Shown here one piece after another: positions 45,317 through 54,092 of a stretch of DNA of 64,000 nt (the first letter of the stretch is position 1; the number at the start of each line of letters is the position of its first letter). Under the pieces are notes generated by a model. The model saw nothing but the letters and a program-made list of their open reading frames with translations, was not told where the DNA came from and searched no databases. The stretch is from assembly GCA_963793105.1 (NCBI GenBank), contig CAWBZB010000010.1, forward strand, positions 58,952-122,951, written 5' to 3'. The position numbers were made by a program, and so were the translations under genes. This DNA is from UBA10649 sp963793105. GTDB lineage: Bacteria; Actinomycetota; Actinomycetes; S36-B12.

Positions 45317-47521
45317 CTACCGAGGTGCGAGGTCGAGCACCTGGGCGAACTGCCGCTCGCCGAGGTCCCCGAGGGGGCAGCCCTCCCCGGGCACCTCGAC
45401 CGTGAGCACTCCCGGCTCGATGCTCGGGGCGTCGAGGGTGAGGGTGAACGGCGTGACCTCGTCCGGGTTGGCGACGACCGTCTCGCTGCTGGACTGCCCG
45501 GCCGCCGAGAGGGTGAGGGTGACTGGGACCGCGCCGCACGGCGGAGCGGAGATGCTGCCGGAGACCTGGGTGAGCGGCGCGGCGTCCGTCGTCGGGGTCA
45601 GGACGAAATCGGCGGACGGGGTGCGTGTCCACCACCATGCGGTCTGGAGGGCGGTGTCGCGGACCGTCACGTTCTCGTAGTCGATGGAGATGAACGGCTG
45701 GCGCAGGAAGGCCTCGACATCGGCCGGTGGCGCAGGGGGCACGTCACGGATGTCGAACAGGAGCCAGGCGCCGTCGAAACCGCTGGCGACCGGGTCGCCG
45801 AGCCGGGATCGGAGGTCGGCCTCCACGGGCTCGAGAACCTCGCTGATGTAGCCACGCGTGTCGAGGTGGATCGCACAGAAGCCTGCGCCGCGCAGGAGTG
45901 CCACCTGCTCGTCGGTCGGGACCTGCGGGAGCTGCGCCGCCCACGTGCTGGCGTCCGTGAACTTCACCGCCCCGTAGCTCCACTCCTTGCCCGGGTTGGT
46001 GAGGGACGTCCAGAAGTGGTCGTAGTCGTTCACCCCGCGCTCCACCCCGTGCTCCGGATACGCCATGTACGGCAGCTGCAGCACCCCGCACTCCTCCGGG
46101 ATGGCGTCGTTCGCGACGGTGGCGTAGGCGCGGGCAGCGGCGGTGGCCTCTCCGCCGGCGGCCACGCTGCCCTCGTACGCGGAACGGAAGGGGTAGACCG
46201 AGTCGACCGCCGTGAGCCCGAGGATGACCAGCGCGATCGGGAGGGCGATGGGCCATCGTGTCGCCAAGCGCGTGCGGTGCAGCGCCGCGCCCGCGCCCAG
46301 CAGGAAGAGCAGCAGCAGGAAAGGCAGCAGGCGGTTCCAGGCCCGGATCTGCGCGGTCACCGCCTCGGCGAACAGGAAGTTCAGGCCCCACGGAACGAAG
46401 AACAGGATGGTCATCACGGCGAGGTAGGCCACGAGTCCGAGCGTGACGGGCGCGTCGGTCTCGAGGCGCGCCACCCGTCGTGAGCGAACCAGCACCGCCA
46501 CGACCATCGTCAGGAGCGCCAGCGCCGTGACCCATGTCCCGAAGTTGGTGATGACGTTGCTCTCGCCGAACGGCGCCTCCTCGAAGGCGCGCAGGACCGC
46601 CTCGTTGTAGTAGCCCATCCGCGGGATCGAGCTCTGCGGGATCGGGAGGATCGCCATCGCCAGGTTGCCGGCGTAGGTGACTGACTCGCTGGCGGTCCGG
46701 TCTCCGAGCGAGGCCAGCGGGGGGTCTCCGCGGGTGAGCAACGACGGCAGGAAGCCGATCACCGCGAGCACGGCCACGCCGAGGAAGGGCACCGCATCGA
46801 TTGCGAGGGCCCGCCAGCGAGCCCTTCGCGAGATGCGCCACAGCAGCCCGAAGGCGCCCAGGATCAGGGTGAACGCGACGTAGTAGACGCCGGTCCACGC
46901 CACGACGCCGACCATGACGGCCACGGCGACGAGCGACCAGGTGCGGCGTCGCCGTGATCCCTCGCTCCAGAGCCGTTCGAAGGCTCCACTGGCGACCAGC
47001 AGGACCAGCGCGAGTCCGACGACCGCCGAGTACAGGGTCGACAGGTAGGTGTGCCCGAGCGCCCGGCCCCAGTGGAAGGGAATGAAGGTGAAGGCGACCG
47101 CGAGGCTGATGGCCAGCGGCCCCTGAAGACCGGTCATCCGGATGACGAGGTAGGCGAGCGCTGAGACGAGGGGGAAGGACAGCACGACGAGCGTGTTGAT
47201 GCCGAGGAAGGTCGAACCGGTGACGGTGTTGACCACGAGGGCGAACGTGTTCTCGGTGATGTCGATGCCTGGGAAGTAGTTGAGGTTCATCCCCAGCGGG
47301 AATCCGAACTGCGTCGTGACGCCGTAGGCGAAGCCCGACCAGGCGGCGGAGTTCACATAGGTCGCCAGCATGTCGCCACCGGACCAGCCGACGTCGAGCT
47401 GACCCAGGACGGGCCCGAAGACGATGAGCGAGAGGGCGAGGGCGATGGCCGCTGCGACCCCCGTCTCGGCGGCGATGCGAACGCCGGTGCGGTGCACCAT
47501 CCTGCCCCTCAGCTCGTCCAT
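45317..47521 (-). CDS. large polytopic membrane protein with extracytoplasmic C-terminal domain
   Basis: Intact, 734 residues. About 11-12 helices fill residues 15-440. The first loop shows LDVGWSGGDMLATYVNSAAW, FGFPLGMNLNYFPGIDITEN and a later FHWGRALGHTYLSTLYSAVV. Residues about 450-734 are soluble: IPEECGVLQLPYMAYPEHGV, NDYDHFWTSLTNPGKEWSYG, WTRTPSADFVLTPTTDAAPL and a terminal beta-rich domain with two Cys (SAPPCGAVPVTLTLS, VPGEGCPLGDLGERQ). Arrangement recalls YfhO/DUF6311-type membrane glycosyltransferases with large periplasmic tails. The ATG at 47521 follows the upstream stop by one base. Confidence 0.65.
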   Translation of the reverse strand: MDELRGRMVHRTGVRIAAETGVAAAIALALSLIVFGPVLGQLDVGWSGGDMLATYVNSAAWSGFAYGVTTQFGFPLGMNLNYFPGIDITENTFALVVNTVTGSTFLGINTLVVLSFPLVSALAYLVIRMTGLQGPLAISLAVAFTFIPFHWGRALGHTYLSTLYSAVVGLALVLLVASGAFERLWSEGSRRRRTWSLVAVAVMVGVVAWTGVYYVAFTLILGAFGLLWRISRRARWRALAIDAVPFLGVAVLAVIGFLPSLLTRGDPPLASLGDRTASESVTYAGNLAMAILPIPQSSIPRMGYYNEAVLRAFEEAPFGESNVITNFGTWVTALALLTMVVAVLVRSRRVARLETDAPVTLGLVAYLAVMTILFFVPWGLNFLFAEAVTAQIRAWNRLLPFLLLLFLLGAGAALHRTRLATRWPIALPIALVILGLTAVDSVYPFRSAYEGSVAAGGEATAAARAYATVANDAIPEECGVLQLPYMAYPEHGVERGVNDYDHFWTSLTNPGKEWSYGAVKFTDASTWAAQLPQVPTDEQVALLRGAGFCAIHLDTRGYISEVLEPVEADLRSRLGDPVASGFDGAWLLFDIRDVPPAPPADVEAFLRQPFISIDYENVTVRDTALQTAWWWTRTPSADFVLTPTTDAAPLTQVSGSISAPPCGAVPVTLTLSAAGQSSSETVVANPDEVTPFTLTLDAPSIEPGVLTVEVPGEGCPLGDLGERQFAQVLDLAPR

Positions 47522-47522
47522 G

Positions 47523-49178
47523 TCAGCTCGCCCACGTCAGCGTGGTCAGGCAGGCGTGGCCCTCGGTCACGGTGAAGTCGCTCGCGGGGTTCGGGGCCCA
47601 GTCGAAGTCCTGGCAGACCGGCGGGGTGGGCAGGTTCTGGGCCGGGATGCTCGTCCAGAAACGCAGGACCGCGTCCATCGACTGGCCGTACATGGCGATG
47701 ACGCTCGGCCGGATCGTGTCCATCCGCGCGATGTCGGCGTCGGTCATCGTCTCCTCGAGGGTGACCCGGTTCTCGCCCCACAGCTGCATGCCCGCGACCA
47801 CATAGAGCTCCCGGTCGCCGTCGACCCACTGGCCGTCGACCCAGGACAGGATCTGGTCCTCGCGCGTGGTGTTGGCCAGCAGCCACTCCTGGGTGTCCAC
47901 TGCCGTGCCGATTCGGTCGGCGATCGGGTTGTCCGCGTAGGCCCACGAGTACGGGCTCAGGTAGTACAGGCCCAGGTCTCCCCGTGAGTTCTGCAGCAGC
48001 TGGCCCGCCGCGAGCAGCAGCGCGAGTCCGGTGATGGCCCCGATGGTCCCCTTGTAGGAGGCCAGCAGGAACAGGGCGACCGCGACGGCCGCGACCAGCC
48101 AGCCCGCCAACAGCGGGATGCCCAGGGCGACGTACCCGGTGACCAGGACGACGGTCACCGCCAGGGCGCCCGCAGCGACCTGTGCCTTGGTCCAGCGGCG
48201 TTCCGGCAGTGCCAGGGTCGTCACGAGCGCCACGGAGATCAGGGCCGGTGGCCAGAGCATCGACTGGTACAAGGGTGCCTCGAGTGGGATCCCGCCCATG
48301 ATCGGCGAGAAGACGAGCATGAACGCCATGCTGGTCGAGCTCAGGACCAGGGCCCGCTGCGCCGCTACCTCGCTCCGGTGGGTGAGCCAGGCGACGAACA
48401 CGGCAGCGAAGATGGCCACCGGTACCAGGAGCGAGATGTCCTGCAACCACACCGCGTCGCCACTGGCGAAGTTCGAGTAGTCGATGCGCGCGTTTGAGGC
48501 GACGTAGGTGCCGAACCAGTCCATGCGCGGGAACACGATGCGGCCGGCGCCGAGGAAGACCAGGAAGGTCGCGACCGTCGCGCCGGCGGCGACGAGCAGC
48601 GGACCCAGGCGGGTGCGGGCCTGGACCCGCAGGACGAGCCAGATGGTTCCGGCCAGGAGCACCCCCGGCGGGTTGACCATCACCAGCCAGCCCATGAGCA
48701 CGCCGGCGACCGCGGCGGCCCGGCGGCCGTCGAACATCGCGCAGGCGACGAGCGCGGCCGTCCCGGCGAGCACGGTACCGGTGAGGTAGCTGTTGCCGAG
48801 GTAGCTGAGCACGACGCTGCTCAGCGAAGTGATCGTGGTGAGGAACGCTGCCGAGGGGATGCCGGTGAACCGTCGGGCGGTGATGTAGATCCCGACAACG
48901 AGCAGGGCGATCAGGAGCAGGCGGTACACGGCGAAGCCGGGCCATGGACCCAGCACGGTCGTGAGGAGTCGGACGGGCACGATGTAGCCCAGTCGCGTCC
49001 AGTAGTAGCTGTTGTCCGGGGCGCGGTCGCTGACCTCGTCACCGAAAAGCGACAGCGACGCGTAGAAGGATGAGTCCGGCGTGTCCAGGCCGGCCCAGCG
49101 CTGGGACATCAGGCCGGTGAACAGGGTGATCGCCAGCACCGTCAGCGGCTCGCGGGCTCGGTGCCAGGCCACGATCAC
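47523..49178 (-). CDS. polytopic membrane protein, GT-C-like
   Basis: Intact, 551 residues, GTG 49178 (leaderless). About 11-12 helices. The first loop SQRWAGLDTPDSSFYASLSL (D-T-P-D-S-S-F-Y) and FGDEVSDRAPDNSYYWTRLG hold the D-x-P/D-x-S-F-Y pattern of bacterial GT39/PMT-like membrane enzymes. The extracytoplasmic C-terminal tail has paired Cys (PTPPVCQDFDWAPN, EGHACLTTLTWAS) and NTTREDQILSWVDGQW. Co-transcribed with the gene at 45317. Function inferred as sugar transfer on the outer face; donor unknown. Confidence 0.68.
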   Translation of the reverse strand: MIVAWHRAREPLTVLAITLFTGLMSQRWAGLDTPDSSFYASLSLFGDEVSDRAPDNSYYWTRLGYIVPVRLLTTVLGPWPGFAVYRLLLIALLVVGIYITARRFTGIPSAAFLTTITSLSSVVLSYLGNSYLTGTVLAGTAALVACAMFDGRRAAAVAGVLMGWLVMVNPPGVLLAGTIWLVLRVQARTRLGPLLVAAGATVATFLVFLGAGRIVFPRMDWFGTYVASNARIDYSNFASGDAVWLQDISLLVPVAIFAAVFVAWLTHRSEVAAQRALVLSSTSMAFMLVFSPIMGGIPLEAPLYQSMLWPPALISVALVTTLALPERRWTKAQVAAGALAVTVVLVTGYVALGIPLLAGWLVAAVAVALFLLASYKGTIGAITGLALLLAAGQLLQNSRGDLGLYYLSPYSWAYADNPIADRIGTAVDTQEWLLANTTREDQILSWVDGQWVDGDRELYVVAGMQLWGENRVTLEETMTDADIARMDTIRPSVIAMYGQSMDAVLRFWTSIPAQNLPTPPVCQDFDWAPNPASDFTVTEGHACLTTLTWAS

Positions 49179-49184
49179 TCCGTG

Positions 49185-49190
49185 AACCTA
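49185..49190 (-). promoter_or_regulatory. leaderless -10 box of the 49178 membrane gene
   Basis: TAGGTT on the minus strand, six bases before GTG 49178. It lies between this gene and the stop of the secreted protein at 49218. Confidence 0.55.
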
Positions 49191-49217
49191 CACCGAGCCC
49201 CCGGCCCGGGCTGAGCG

Positions 49218-50444
49218 TCAGGCAGGCACGACCTGGGTCACCTTCGCCACGGTCTTCACCCACTGCGTGCCGTCGTCGAGGTACCCGCTGGGCATCTCGT
49301 CACGCACGTCCACCTCGTGTGCGTAGCTGGTGCCGGTGTCGTACCAGCCTGTGGGCGGGGAGTCCTTGACGTTCGCGGTGACCGTCCCCTTGCAGATGCC
49401 GACGCCCCACTGCCCGCCGCCCGCGGAGTACCCCGACGGGCACGACCAGGTCCAGACGCCGCCGTCGAAACTGGCCGCCACGCTGATGGTGTTCAGCTGC
49501 TGCTCCTGGTGGAAGGTGTACGAGGCCGTCTCCTCCTCGGCGTGGAAGGTGTACGCCTTCACGGTGGTGCACTGGCCGGCCTCCTCGGTGAATCCGTCGG
49601 GGCACACGTAGATGGTCTTGGTCTTGGGTGCGGGAGCGGGACCGGGGGCCGGTGCCGGTGCCGGTGCGGGTGCGGGTGCGGCGGTCACGGGGGCAGGGAC
49701 GACGGTCGGTGTGGCCACGGGGGTGGGGGTCGCCTCGACGGAGGGCGCCTTCGCCGCCGGGGAGGCGGGCGTTCCGGATCCCGCAACCTGCGCCAGGGTC
49801 CGGCGCATGGTGGCCTTCGTGGACCGGCCGATGCCCGCGGTGTTCCGCGGCGTCACCGTGAACGAGTACAGGGCCTGCGGGTCCAGGTCGGCCAGTGTCG
49901 CGGTGCGGACACCGGTGACGCGCGTCCTGACCGTGTCCGCCGTGCGGCTGCGGGCCACGACGTCATAGGACAGGGCCCGCCCGCCGGTGGCGGTCGTGGG
50001 CCGATGCCGCCAGGTGAGGGTCACGGTGCCGGCCTCCTCGGTCGTGCTCACGCGCAGGCCGCTGGCGGCACTGGGCCGCGTGAGGGCCACGACGGCGCCG
50101 ATGGGCTGACCGCCGATCGCCACGGTGTAGGTGCGCCCCACGGTGAGCCCGGTGAAGGTGACCGGCCTGGTGCCCGGGGCGAGGACCCGCCGGATGCGCT
50201 CTCCCTTGGCGAACAGCGTCACCGACCGCCGTCCGTGCTTGCTCACGGTGATGGCCCCCGGCCGACTCGCCACGGCGGTCGGGACAGAGGAGGGGACCGC
50301 GGTTCCGACGACGATGGACGACTCGGTGTCGGAGGCGATGATGTCGGCGGCGGTCGCGGGTACCGCGGTAAGGATGGTGCCCAGTGCGATGGCGGCGGCG
50401 GTCACGACCGACCCGGCCAGTCGTGCGTGATGTGGAGTGCCCAT
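49218..50444 (-). CDS. secreted fibronectin type III-like protein with Pro-Ala linker and duplicated C-terminal motifs
   Basis: Intact, 408 residues, ATG 50444 with AGGGGA upstream. Residues 1-33 are a Sec signal peptide ending AVPATA. Residues about 50-120 and 120-215 are beta-rich; the second has FnIII signs (TVTLTWRHRPTTATGGRALS, LSYDVVARSRTADTVRT, LYSFTVTPRNTAGIGRSTKA). Residues about 225-275 are a Pro-Ala-Thr linker. The C-terminal 130 residues carry two Cys-bounded loops, CPDGFTEEAGQC and CPSGYSAGGGQWGVGIC, and two copies of P-x-G-[WY]-x-D-x-G-T-x-[YW]-x-x-x-V. No sortase signal or transmembrane anchor was seen. Probably an exported surface or matrix protein; ligand unknown. Confidence 0.75.
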   Translation of the reverse strand: MGTPHHARLAGSVVTAAAIALGTILTAVPATAADIIASDTESSIVVGTAVPSSVPTAVASRPGAITVSKHGRRSVTLFAKGERIRRVLAPGTRPVTFTGLTVGRTYTVAIGGQPIGAVVALTRPSAASGLRVSTTEEAGTVTLTWRHRPTTATGGRALSYDVVARSRTADTVRTRVTGVRTATLADLDPQALYSFTVTPRNTAGIGRSTKATMRRTLAQVAGSGTPASPAAKAPSVEATPTPVATPTVVPAPVTAAPAPAPAPAPAPGPAPAPKTKTIYVCPDGFTEEAGQCTTVKAYTFHAEEETASYTFHQEQQLNTISVAASFDGGVWTWSCPSGYSAGGGQWGVGICKGTVTANVKDSPPTGWYDTGTSYAHEVDVRDEMPSGYLDDGTQWVKTVAKVTQVVPA

Positions 50445-50563
50445 GCTGTGTCCCCTCGTCGGCCCCGGCTGGGGCGCTGTTGCGAGGGTGATGCCCGCTG
50501 GGGGACCGGTGGAACCCTGATTCGGGCGGCTGTGGATAACCCGGCTGGCAGCGGGCCTGTGGA

Positions 50564-51139
50564 TCAGCGGTCGCGCGTGACGACGAGGTCGCCGGTGCCG
50601 ATCGTGACGGAGGGGCTGAAGGCGTAGGTGCTCAGGGACGCGTTGAGCATGTCCGCCATGTCCTGGCCGTTGATGCGCAGTTCGACCCCGCGGAAGATCG
50701 TGGTGACCGTCGATGAACCCCGGAACCGCGATCGCGAGGCGATGTCCGTGATGGCGAAGAGATCGGCGTTCGTCCCGTCACTTAGCACGCAGTCGACGAC
50801 CCGGGCCCGGGTGTCGATGGTCGGCGAGGAGCAGCGCACGCTCTCCCCGGTCGACGTGTTCGCCAGCCGGAATCCGCCTGCCGCGGCGTTCGCGGTGCCG
50901 GTCTTGGCGATGATGGGGAGGACGAGGCGCGCGGTTGTCGCGGTGGACGTCGTGACGACGTAGCCGGGGCTGACGCCGATGAGGGCGATGTCCTCCACGT
51001 TCCACGTAGGCAGGATGCCGTTGGCGGTGGTCAGGCGGAAGGAGCCGGAGGCGGGCAGCGTCTCGACGGCCTGCGCCGGGCCGACGGCCGTGAGGCACAG
51101 GCCCAGGGCGCAGCCCAGTGCGATGATCGCTCGTCTCAT
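50564..51139 (-). CDS. small secreted protein of unknown function
   Basis: Intact, 191 residues. ATG 51139 follows GGGAGGTG, a strong ribosome site, so this start is preferred over the GTG-type starts upstream. MRRAIIALGCALGLCLTAVG is a signal peptide with cleavage near AQA. The mature part is beta-rich (LPASGSFRLTTANGILPTWN, ATTARLVLPIIAKTGTANAA, VRCSSPTIDTRARVVDCVLS with two Cys). The end TIGTGDLVVTRDR has no anchor. I recognise no family. Divergent from the FAD oxidase with 47 bases between starts. The 119 bases between this gene and the FnIII protein show nothing definite. Confidence 0.7.
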   Translation of the reverse strand: MRRAIIALGCALGLCLTAVGPAQAVETLPASGSFRLTTANGILPTWNVEDIALIGVSPGYVVTTSTATTARLVLPIIAKTGTANAAAGGFRLANTSTGESVRCSSPTIDTRARVVDCVLSDGTNADLFAITDIASRSRFRGSSTVTTIFRGVELRINGQDMADMLNASLSTYAFSPSVTIGTGDLVVTRDR

Positions 51140-51186
51140 GCGCACCTCCCGTGACTTGTCCCTCACTTGTCAGCAAGGATAACCCC

Positions 51187-52563
51187 GTGACTGACAGGGC
51201 TGACCAGAGCGGACCCCTGACGCGGCGGCTCGCGGCGGCCGTGGGCGCCGATCACGTGCTCACGGACCCGGCGCTCACGGAGCAGTATGTGGTCGACTGG
51301 TCGAGGCGCTGGCGGGGCGAGGCGCGTGCGGTCGTGCGCCCCGGGTCGACGGACGAGGTCTCGGCCGTCCTGCGGCTGTGCCACGACGCAGGGGTGCCCG
51401 TCGTACCCCAGGGCGGCAATACGGGCCTGGTGGGCGGCTCAGTGCCCTCCGGCGCCCCCAGAAGCGAGCCACCCATCGTCCTGTCCACCCGCCGGCTGGA
51501 CACGATCGGCGATGTGGACCCGCTCTCCGGGCAGCTCACCGTCGGTGCGGGCGCCACGCTGGGCGACGTCCAGCGCCGGGCGGCCGCTGCCGGCTGGTTC
51601 TACGGCGTCGACCTCGCCGCGCGCGACTCGGCCACCATCGGGGGAACCGTCGCCACCAACGCCGGCGGCATCCACGTGATCGCCTTCGGCATGACCCGGG
51701 CTCAGGTCGTGGGCATCGAGGCGGTGCTCGCCGATGGGACGGTGCTGTCGCATCTCTCGGGCATGCTGAAGGACAACACCGGCTACGACCTGGGCGCCCT
51801 GCTCTGCGGGTCCGAAGGCACCCTGGGCGTCATCACCGCGGTGCGCCTACGCCTGCACCGACCGGAGGCGCGCACGACGGTCGCTCTCATCGGGTGCGAG
51901 TCCTATGCGCAGGCTCTCGACGTGATGAGTGCGGCCGTGGCGCCAGGGGCGCGACTGATCGCGGCCGAGGTGATCGATGAGCAGGGCATGGAGCTGGCGG
52001 CCTCGCTCACCGGTACGCCGTGGCCGCTCGAGCGACGGCATCCGGTGGTGGCCCTGCTCGAGGTCGCCGACGGCGGCGATGCTTCGGGCCTCGTGGACCT
52101 GGACGACGCCGACGTCGCGGTCGGGCTCGACGCAGCAGAGCAGGCCCGGCTCTGGGGCTTCCGGGAGGCGCAGGCGGAGGCCTTCTCGTCACTCGGGGTC
52201 ACGCACAAGCTCGACGTCTCCGTCCCGCTTCGCTCACTCGCCTCGTGCGCGGAGGAACTCCGCGAGATCGTGGGCGGCTTCCCGTCCGTGAAGGAGTTCG
52301 GGGTCTTCGGGCACCTCGCGGACGGCAACATCCACCTCGAGATCCACGGTCCGGCCGCCGAGGACCAGGAGGTGGACCTCGCGGTCCTGGAGTGCGTGGC
52401 GCGGTATGGCGGCTCCATCTCGGCCGAGCACGGCGTCGGGCGGGCCAAGGCCGCTGAGCTGCACCTATGCCGCTCAGCTGCTGAGATTGCCGCGATGCGG
52501 GCGCTGAAGGACGCGTGGGACCCGCAGGGGCTCATGAACCCCGGCGTGATCTTCAGCGACTGA
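51187..52563 (+). CDS. FAD-binding oxidase/dehydrogenase (GlcD / D-2-hydroxyacid dehydrogenase family)
   Basis: Intact, 458 residues; GTG 51187 with AAGGA eight bases upstream. VVPQGGNTGLVGGSVPS is the PP-loop binding FAD pyrophosphate, GVDLAARDSATIGGTVATNA and VIAFGMTRAQVVGIEAVLAD belong to the same VAO-type domain, LLCGSEGTLGVITAVRLRLH closes it, and the C-terminal FAD_oxidase_C part has FGVFGHLADGNIHLEIHGPA and SISAEHGVGRAKAAELHLCR (metal/substrate His and E-H-G-x-G). Family members oxidise D-lactate, glycolate or D-2-hydroxyglutarate; the exact 2-hydroxyacid cannot be assigned. Its end overlaps the convergent HAD gene by 11 bases. Confidence 0.9.
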   Translation: MTDRADQSGPLTRRLAAAVGADHVLTDPALTEQYVVDWSRRWRGEARAVVRPGSTDEVSAVLRLCHDAGVPVVPQGGNTGLVGGSVPSGAPRSEPPIVLSTRRLDTIGDVDPLSGQLTVGAGATLGDVQRRAAAAGWFYGVDLAARDSATIGGTVATNAGGIHVIAFGMTRAQVVGIEAVLADGTVLSHLSGMLKDNTGYDLGALLCGSEGTLGVITAVRLRLHRPEARTTVALIGCESYAQALDVMSAAVAPGARLIAAEVIDEQGMELAASLTGTPWPLERRHPVVALLEVADGGDASGLVDLDDADVAVGLDAAEQARLWGFREAQAEAFSSLGVTHKLDVSVPLRSLASCAEELREIVGGFPSVKEFGVFGHLADGNIHLEIHGPAAEDQEVDLAVLECVARYGGSISAEHGVGRAKAAELHLCRSAAEIAAMRALKDAWDPQGLMNPGVIFSD

Positions 52564-53221
52564 GGAGATCCGCCAGGGCGTCGGGGTCGTCGACGATCGC
52601 GATCGCCCCTGCTGAGCGCAGCTCGACTTCGCTGCCGTAGCCCCAGAGCACCCCGATCGTGTCGAGCCCGTGGGTGCGGGCGCCGAAGACGTCGTGCTCG
52701 CGGTCGCCGACCATGACGATGCCCGAGCCGGAGGCCGACACCCCTTGCGCGCGCAGCTCGTGCAGCGTGTGGTCGATCACCGCCGCCTTGTCGTGTCGCC
52801 GGCCCTCGAGGTCGCTGCCGCCGATGAAGGCGAAGTGCCCGGCAAGGGCGAAGTGCTCCAGGATCCGGGTCGCCGAGTAGGTCGGTTTCGATGTCGATAC
52901 CGCCAGCGTCATCCCTCCCTCCAGGTGGTGGAGGAGCTCCGGGATCCCGTCGTACACCTCGTTCTCGAACAACCCGACGTCGTGGTACCGCTCGCGGTAC
53001 TTGGCGACGGCGTGGGTGATCTGCACCTCGGTCATTCCGAAGTGCTCCCCGAACGTCACGGCAAGGGGAGGCCCGAGGAAGGTGCGCATGGTCGCGTCGT
53101 CGGGATGAGGGATCCCCATGTCGTCGAGGGCGTAGCGGACGCAGTTGACGATGCCGGGCGCAGAGTCCGTGAGCGTGCCGTCCAGGTCGAAGAGCACGAC
53201 GCGGTTCTCCTCGCTGGGCAT
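52553..53221 (-). CDS. HAD-IA hydrolase (phosphoglycolate phosphatase-like)
   Basis: Intact, 222 residues from ATG 53221. VVLFDLDGTLTDSAPGIVNC (motif I), TLAVSTSKPTYSATRILEHF (motif II Ser/Thr), EGRRHDKAAVIDHTLHELRA (motif III Lys) and SGIVMVGDREHDVFGARTHG (motif IV). The Asn/Gly-rich cap, and IPHPDDATMRTFLGPPLAVT (the F-L-G-P-P-L motif), place it with Gph/YfnB-type phosphatases. It may act on phosphoglycolate or another small phosphate ester. A CATATT element lies six bases before the ATG, suggesting leaderless transcription, although the box deviates from TANNNT. Confidence 0.88.
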   Translation of the reverse strand: MPSEENRVVLFDLDGTLTDSAPGIVNCVRYALDDMGIPHPDDATMRTFLGPPLAVTFGEHFGMTEVQITHAVAKYRERYHDVGLFENEVYDGIPELLHHLEGGMTLAVSTSKPTYSATRILEHFALAGHFAFIGGSDLEGRRHDKAAVIDHTLHELRAQGVSASGSGIVMVGDREHDVFGARTHGLDTIGVLWGYGSEVELRSAGAIAIVDDPDALADLLSR

Positions 53222-53279
53222 GCCGTGAATATGGCACACCGGGATCGGAGCGCCGCCCCGTGTACCGGGCCGGGCCGCC

Positions 53280-53285
53280 TAGCCT
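53280..53285 (+). promoter_or_regulatory. leaderless -10 box of the GDPD gene
   Basis: TAGCCT followed by six bases and GTG 53292. This decides between the adjacent GTG codons at 53289 and 53292. Confidence 0.5.
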
Positions 53286-53291
53286 GAGGTG

Positions 53292-54083
53292 GTGAGCATC
53301 GGGATCGAGGTGGTCGCCCACCGTGGCGCCAGCATCGAGGAGCCCGAGCACACCCTGGCCGCGTACCTCACGGCCATCGAGCAGGGCGCGGACGCGATCG
53401 AGTGCGATGTGCGCCTCACCGTCGACGGCACCCTGGTCTGCGTCCACGACCGGCGGATCGACCGGACGAGCACCGGCCGCGGATCCGTCAGTTCGATGAC
53501 CCTGCAGGAGCTGTCGGCGTACGACTACAGCCGCAACACGGAGGCATGGCACGACTTCGAGGAGCCACCCCCGGACGAGACGCGTACCGAGGTGCTGACC
53601 CTCCGGACCCTGCTTGCCACCATGCTCGATGCGTCGTCGACGATCGGCTTCGCGATCGAGACGAAGCACCCGACGCGCTACGGGAAGTACGTCGAGGACG
53701 CCCTCATCGAGATGCTGCGGGAGTTCGGCCTCATCAGCCGGGGCGGGGCGGCACCGCCGCGTGCGCGAGTCATGTCGTTCAGCCGGACCGCCGTACGCCG
53801 CGTACGCGAGCTCTCGGCATCGACCCCGACCGTCTATCTCATGGACGACGTGCTCCGCCGGTATCGCGACGGCAGCCTTCCGCCGGGGGTGAGCATCGCC
53901 GGGCCGTCCATCGACGTTGTCCGCGCCCATCCCGGCTACGTGGCGAAGGTCCACGACCGCGGGGGGCGCGTGCACGTGTGGACGGTCGACGAGAAGGAGG
54001 ACGTCGAGCTCTGCGTCGACGTCGGCGTCGACGCGATCATCACCAACCGACCAGGACAGGTGCTCGCGCTGCTCGGCCGGTAG
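53292..54083 (+). CDS. glycerophosphodiester phosphodiesterase
   Basis: Intact, 263 residues. VVAHRGASIEEPEHTLAAYL (catalytic H-R-G and metal E), ADAIECDVRLTVDGTLVCVH (E-x-D metal ligands and the second catalytic His) and RRIDRTSTGRGSVSSMTLQE, then VLTLRTLLATML, IGFAIETKHPTRYGKYVEDA (E-x-K), RVMSFSRTAVRRVRELSAST and VHVWTVDEKEDVELCVDVGV (V-W-T-V-N/D). All GDPD barrel features are present. It hydrolyses glycerophosphodiesters to glycerol-3-phosphate and alcohols. No signal peptide, so cytoplasmic. Followed after 9 bases by the DUF5926 gene. Confidence 0.92.
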   Translation: MSIGIEVVAHRGASIEEPEHTLAAYLTAIEQGADAIECDVRLTVDGTLVCVHDRRIDRTSTGRGSVSSMTLQELSAYDYSRNTEAWHDFEEPPPDETRTEVLTLRTLLATMLDASSTIGFAIETKHPTRYGKYVEDALIEMLREFGLISRGGAAPPRARVMSFSRTAVRRVRELSASTPTVYLMDDVLRRYRDGSLPPGVSIAGPSIDVVRAHPGYVAKVHDRGGRVHVWTVDEKEDVELCVDVGVDAIITNRPGQVLALLGR

Positions 54084-54086
54084 GTT
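54081..54086 (+). promoter_or_regulatory. leaderless -10 box of the DUF5926 gene
   Basis: TAGGTT six bases before ATG 54093; its TAG is also the stop of the GDPD gene. Confidence 0.45.
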
Positions 54087-54092
54087 TCGGCC

